Source: Flavisolibacter sp.
GTDB taxonomy: Bacteria > Bacteroidota > Bacteroidia > Chitinophagales > Chitinophagaceae
Direction: 5' to 3'
Length of the DNA stretch: 10,937 nucleotides
NCBI GenBank assembly: GCA_013695175.1
Contig: JACDAZ010000173.1
Span: 1-10,937 of the forward strand
Shown: positions 8,166-10,937 of the stretch, one piece after another
Layout of the letters: every line of letters starts with the position of its first letter
How positions within the stretch are numbered: the stretch's first letter is position 1
The notes under the pieces: model-generated
Seen by the model: only the letters and a program-made list of their open reading frames with translations
The model's database searches: none
What the model was told of the DNA's origin: nothing
Program-made: the position numbers and the translations under genes

Positions 8166-8194
8166 ATTTTATTCAGGATGCCGGAGAATAAAAT
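8166..8194. terminator. AT-rich inverted repeat, possible terminator after the DUF6702 gene
   Basis: ATTTTATTC (8166-8174) and GAATAAAAT (8186-8194) are perfect 9-base inverted arms around an 11-base loop. The loop itself can form a small GG/CC inner pair. It lies 10 bases beyond the minus-strand stop of the DUF6702 gene and upstream of the aminotransferase gene. There is no clear U-run after the stem on the minus strand, so it is either a weak intrinsic terminator or an operator-like palindrome for the aminotransferase promoter region. Confidence 0.42.
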
Positions 8195-8204
8195 TTGACT
8201 ATAA

Positions 8205-8735
8205 TCAAAAGGTGAATTTCGCCAGTTTTTGAGGAAAATCTAATTTGTAACTTTTACGCGTGCCATTCACCAAAACATGCATAATATTTATTTGCTTGTC
8301 TGTAAGATCCTGCAAAAGTGAGTTTGATACCTGGAGAGATTTAATTGAAGAAACATTAAGCATTTCAAAATAACAAAAAACTGATTCACTGTCTTTTTCA
8401 TACCCAATAAATTCCAGATTACCTGTTTTTTGATTGGGCGCAATATTTAAGTTTTTCCTGATATAGTCTGATATCAGTTTATCATTTTTTAGCTGTTGCT
8501 TACTGTCACTTAAATTGACCGGGGTATTAAAATTTAGTTTCAATACATCTTCCATATCATCAATAAAAATCTTACAAGTTATCTCAAGGGTTTTTTCTTT
8601 TTGATTGTGGTTGATTTCAGTTACACTTACATAATAAGGATGCACTGCAATTTTTTCTATACCATCAATAGCAGCAGAAGGTGCAGGCATAAAATGCATT
8701 ATAAGAAAAAATACTTTATAAACTAAAACACCCAT
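8205..8735 (-). CDS. DUF6702-family secreted protein of unknown function
   Basis: This is a 176-residue protein with an N-terminal hydrophobic signal segment (VLVYKVFFLIMHFMPAPSAA, residues 3-22), so it is probably periplasmic. The pattern matches the Bacteroidota DUF6702 family: HPYYVSVTEI (32-41), an LEITCKIFIDDMEDVLK block (50-66), an isolated YIRKNL helix near 91, then FIGYEKDSESVFCYFEM (109-125) and NSLLQDLTDKQINIMHV (138-154) near the end. The fold is probably a compact beta-sandwich. The invariant His-Pro and the acidic DDMED cluster are possible metal or ligand contacts, but this is conjecture. It ends in TGA, unlike the TAA of the other complete genes. It is transcribed divergently from the HupE-like gene, with 81 bases between starts, suggesting shared control. 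The biochemical function is unknown. Confidence 0.82.
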   Translation of the reverse strand: MGVLVYKVFFLIMHFMPAPSAAIDGIEKIAVHPYYVSVTEINHNQKEKTLEITCKIFIDDMEDVLKLNFNTPVNLSDSKQQLKNDKLISDYIRKNLNIAPNQKTGNLEFIGYEKDSESVFCYFEMLNVSSIKSLQVSNSLLQDLTDKQINIMHVLVNGTRKSYKLDFPQKLAKFTF

Positions 8736-8816
8736 TTATACTAAATTATTTTTCTGTTACAAAAGTCTGCTTTATTTTGACAGCCTATTACTACAAAAGG
8801 TTAAGATTGGATTTGC

Positions 8817-9389
8817 ATGGAATTGAACTATTTTCTGGAAGGTTGGAAACATATAATAAGCATAGATGCAATTGATCACCTGCTGTTTATACTGGCTCTT
8901 GCAGCCTTGTACACACTTAAAGATTGGAAACAGGTTCTTATACTTGTAACTGCATTTACTGTAGGACATTCTATTACGCTTGCTTTAAGTACTTTAGAAA
9001 TAATTAGCTTAAATACCGATCTGGTAGAGTTTTTGATCCCTTGTACTATTGTTATTACAGCTATCAGTAATTTATTTCAAAAGGAGCTGAATCCGAAAAC
9101 AGTTTATACAAATTATTTCCTGGCTTTATTCTTTGGATTGATCCATGGATTAGGTTTTGCAAATACTTTACGATTTATTAAAGCAAGTGATGAAAGACTG
9201 GGATGGGTGCTTTTGAAATTTAATATTGGGCTTGAATCAGGTCAAATTGTTGTAGTTATTGCAATTTTACTTGTAGCACAATTTTTTATACACTATTTAA
9301 GAGTAAACCGTCGTTACTGGCTTTTTGCTATTTCCGGCGTAGCATTGATTGCTTCTTTAAAAATGGCTATTGAACGTTTTCCATATTAA
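8817..9389 (+). CDS. HupE/UreJ-like integral membrane protein (possible metal transporter)
   Basis: This 190-residue hydrophobic protein has about six predicted membrane segments (roughly 19-35, 39-57, 68-86, 98-115, 130-155 and 165-182). HupE/UreJ_2 family signatures are present: GWKHIISIDAIDHLLFILAL with His12, Asp17 and His21; FTVGHSITL with His51; FFGLIHGLGFA with His110; and FNIGLESGQ with Glu140 and Gln143. These buried His and acidic residues are those expected to handle a divalent metal. HupE and UreJ proteins elsewhere are linked to nickel supply for hydrogenase or urease, but neither enzyme is in the window, so the substrate is open. It lacks the signal peptide and long periplasmic segment of larger HupE forms. 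It is divergent from the DUF6702 gene and followed after 13 bases by the M1 peptidase gene, probably in one operon. Confidence 0.88.
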   Translation: MELNYFLEGWKHIISIDAIDHLLFILALAALYTLKDWKQVLILVTAFTVGHSITLALSTLEIISLNTDLVEFLIPCTIVITAISNLFQKELNPKTVYTNYFLALFFGLIHGLGFANTLRFIKASDERLGWVLLKFNIGLESGQIVVVIAILLVAQFFIHYLRVNRRYWLFAISGVALIASLKMAIERFPY

Positions 9390-9402
9390 ACCCCTATAAC
9401 AA

Positions 9403-10788
9403 ATGAAGAGAATCATTTATGTTTTTCTGGCTTTACTTCCTTTTTCTTATTTATTTGCACAGAACATTCAAAACAATCCAGGTTCAAATCACGGAAACAA
9501 ATTTGAACAATTAGGCACTATTTTACCTACCCCTAATGAATACAGAACAGCAAGTGGAGCTCCCGGTCCAAAATACTGGCAGCAAAGGGCAGATTACAAT
9601 ATCAAATGTGAGCTTGATGAAAAAAATATGAGGCTTACCGGTAGTGAAACCATAACTTATTTTAATAATTCACCCGACATTCTTCGCTATTTGTGGTTTC
9701 AGCTTGATGAAAATGAACACAGCTCAGTAAATAATGCCAATTATCAAACCAGTTCCACAATCCCCAGGCAGGCAACAGCTCAAATGCTGACGAATCTGGA
9801 AAAGCAAAGAACTGATAATGGATTTGGATTCAATATCTTAAAAGTAGCAGATGCTACAGGCAAAGCTTTACCATATGTGATAAACAAAACCATGATGCGT
9901 GTTGATCTGCCACAAGAATTAAAACCAGGTCAAAAGTTTGTAATAAATATTAATTGGAACTATAATATTCCTGATCGCATGGTGCAGGGTGGCAGAGGTG
10001 GATCTGAATTTTTTCCAGAAGATGGCAATCACCTATTTACAATAGCTCAATGGTATCCACGCCTATGCGTATACAGCGATTTCCAGGGCTGGCAGAATCA
10101 CCAGTTTACAGGACGTGGAGAGTTTGCATTAACATTTGGAAATTTTAAGGTACAAATGACGGTGCCTGCTGATCACATAGTTGCATCTACAGGTGAATGT
10201 CAAAACTATGCACTAAACCTAACACCAACACAGCTTTCACGTTGGCAAAAAGCACAAACGGCTAAAGAGCCTGTTGAAATAGTAACCTTAGCTGATGCAA
10301 AAGCTGCTGAAACAAAAAAAAGTACAGCTAAAAAAACCTGGATTTATACAGCCAATAATGTTCGTGATTTTGCCTGGACATCCAGCCGCAAGTATGCCTG
10401 GGATGCTATGCCTACATATGTAGAAGGAAAGAAGATTATGGCAATGAGCTATTATCCAAAAGAAGCTTATGGTTTATACCGTCCTTTTTCTACAAGAGCA
10501 GTTGCACATACTATACAGGTTTATTCAAAGTTTTCTATTCCATACCCTTATCCGGTTGCTATTAGTGTAGAGGCTGCCAATGGCATGGAATACCCGATGA
10601 TCTGCTTTAATTATGGACGTACTCATGAAGATGGAACTTATACAGAAGCAACAAAATATGGTATGATTGGAGTGATCATTCATGAAGTTGGACACAATTT
10701 TTTCCCCATGATTATTAACTCCGATGAGCGGCAGTGGACATGGTTTGATGAAGGTTTGAATACATTTGTACAATACCTCACAGAATAA
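9403..10788 (+). CDS. Secreted M1-family zinc metallopeptidase, interrupted by in-frame TAA
   Basis: This is a gluzincin aminopeptidase-like protein of the M1 family. A signal peptide at residues 1-20 (MKRIIYVFLALLPFSYLFAQ) predicts export. A beta-sandwich N-terminal domain (about 45-260) includes YWQQRADYNIKCELDE. The catalytic domain has the GAMEN-equivalent NGMEYP (393-398) and perfect zinc ligands, HEVGH at 427-431 and Glu450 in WFDEGLNTF, spaced HEXXH-X18-E. The frame stops at codon 462 (TAA). However, recognisable M1 sequence continues in the same frame to the window edge, so this is a broken or recoded gene rather than a naturally short protein. A product ending here would lack the presumed catalytic tyrosine and the whole C-terminal helical domain, and would probably be inactive. 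It lies 13 bases after the HupE-like gene, suggesting cotranscription. M1 identity is firm; the peptide substrates are unknown. Confidence 0.9.
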   Translation: MKRIIYVFLALLPFSYLFAQNIQNNPGSNHGNKFEQLGTILPTPNEYRTASGAPGPKYWQQRADYNIKCELDEKNMRLTGSETITYFNNSPDILRYLWFQLDENEHSSVNNANYQTSSTIPRQATAQMLTNLEKQRTDNGFGFNILKVADATGKALPYVINKTMMRVDLPQELKPGQKFVININWNYNIPDRMVQGGRGGSEFFPEDGNHLFTIAQWYPRLCVYSDFQGWQNHQFTGRGEFALTFGNFKVQMTVPADHIVASTGECQNYALNLTPTQLSRWQKAQTAKEPVEIVTLADAKAAETKKSTAKKTWIYTANNVRDFAWTSSRKYAWDAMPTYVEGKKIMAMSYYPKEAYGLYRPFSTRAVAHTIQVYSKFSIPYPYPVAISVEAANGMEYPMICFNYGRTHEDGTYTEATKYGMIGVIIHEVGHNFFPMIINSDERQWTWFDEGLNTFVQYLTE

Positions 10789-10937
10789 CTTTGGGATAAC
10801 AGGTATCCTTCCCGCCGTGGGCCGGCACATTTGATTACAGATTATATGAGGCTTCCTAAAGAACAGCTGGAGCCAATTATGACTAATTCAGAAAATATTA
10901 TTCATTTTGGACCTAATGCTTATTCAAAACCGGCAAC
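10789..10937 (+). pseudogene. Downstream part of the interrupted M1 peptidase, running off the window
   Basis: Forty-nine codons continue without a stop in the same frame as the upstream peptidase, directly after the TAA at 10786-10788. The translation begins LWDNRYPSRRGPAHLITDYM and includes EPIMTNSENI and FGPNAYSKPAT. In M1 homologues the last stretch holds the transition-state tyrosine (Tyr507 in continuous numbering), 57 residues after the Glu450 zinc ligand. The usual family residue at the stop position is probably Gln (TEQLWD). An in-frame ATG at 10846 could allow re-initiation, but it has no signal peptide or plausible domain start. Frame and composition indicate one original gene. Confidence 0.8.

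Noticed and set aside
10786..10788. Reassignment of TAA to glutamine as the explanation for the M1 interruption
   Set aside because: TAA is the normal terminator of tyrS, cphB, the aminotransferase, porV2 and the HupE-like gene in this window, so a genome-wide code change is not credible.
10771..10800. Frameshift in the M1 peptidase
   Set aside because: The homologous continuation is in exactly the same frame as the upstream part; only one codon is affected, so this is a nonsense change and not an indel.
10525..10830. Minus-strand frame of 101 codons at the right end
   Set aside because: It is antisense to the M1 zinc-binding region and has no recognisable features.
1..10937. CRISPR array, tRNA, insertion sequence or defence island
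   Set aside because: No regularly spaced repeats, tRNA-like cloverleaf, transposase or nuclease/helicase motifs were seen on either strand.

Overview
The window looks like a chromosomal segment from a low-GC member of the Bacteroidota, most plausibly a Chitinophagaceae-like relative. This is judged from gene content, not from a database search. The signs are a type IX secretion (T9SS) sortase/barrel pair, a DUF6702-type secreted protein, weak Shine-Dalgarno sequences and several TAnnTTTG promoter-like boxes. Coding density is high: no gene-free stretch exceeds about 200 bases, and I see no RNA genes, insertion sequences, CRISPR arrays or integration signs.

Left part, minus strand (1-4384): a PorV-like outer-membrane barrel is followed 25 bases later by a very large C25 (gingipain-type) peptidase of the PorU family. 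The peptidase runs off the left edge of the window. It keeps the catalytic His and Cys and carries a CARDB-like region after the protease domain, which fits the PorU2/PorV2 paralogue pair better than the classical PorU/PorV. The two probably act together at the outer membrane on secreted cargo.

Middle (4583-8100): tyrosyl-tRNA synthetase (tyrS, plus strand) is divergent from the PorV-like gene. Its stop codon abuts, with zero spacing, the stop of a convergent cyanophycinase (cphB). cphB is the second gene of a minus-strand pair; the first encodes a class V aminotransferase-fold PLP enzyme with a twin-arginine (Tat) signal. No cyanophycin synthetase is present in the window.

Right part (8205-10937): a small secreted DUF6702 protein (minus) is divergent from a HupE/UreJ-like membrane protein and a secreted M1 metallopeptidase (plus), the last two in tight tandem. 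The peptidase has perfect HEXXH-X18-E zinc ligands, but an in-frame TAA at 10786-10788 interrupts it. Clearly homologous M1 sequence, including the presumed catalytic tyrosine, continues in the same frame beyond the stop to the right edge. This interrupted peptidase is the most striking anomaly. The DUF6702/HupE/M1 grouping is the best candidate for a poorly described functional module. No clearly new defence or mobile system is visible.
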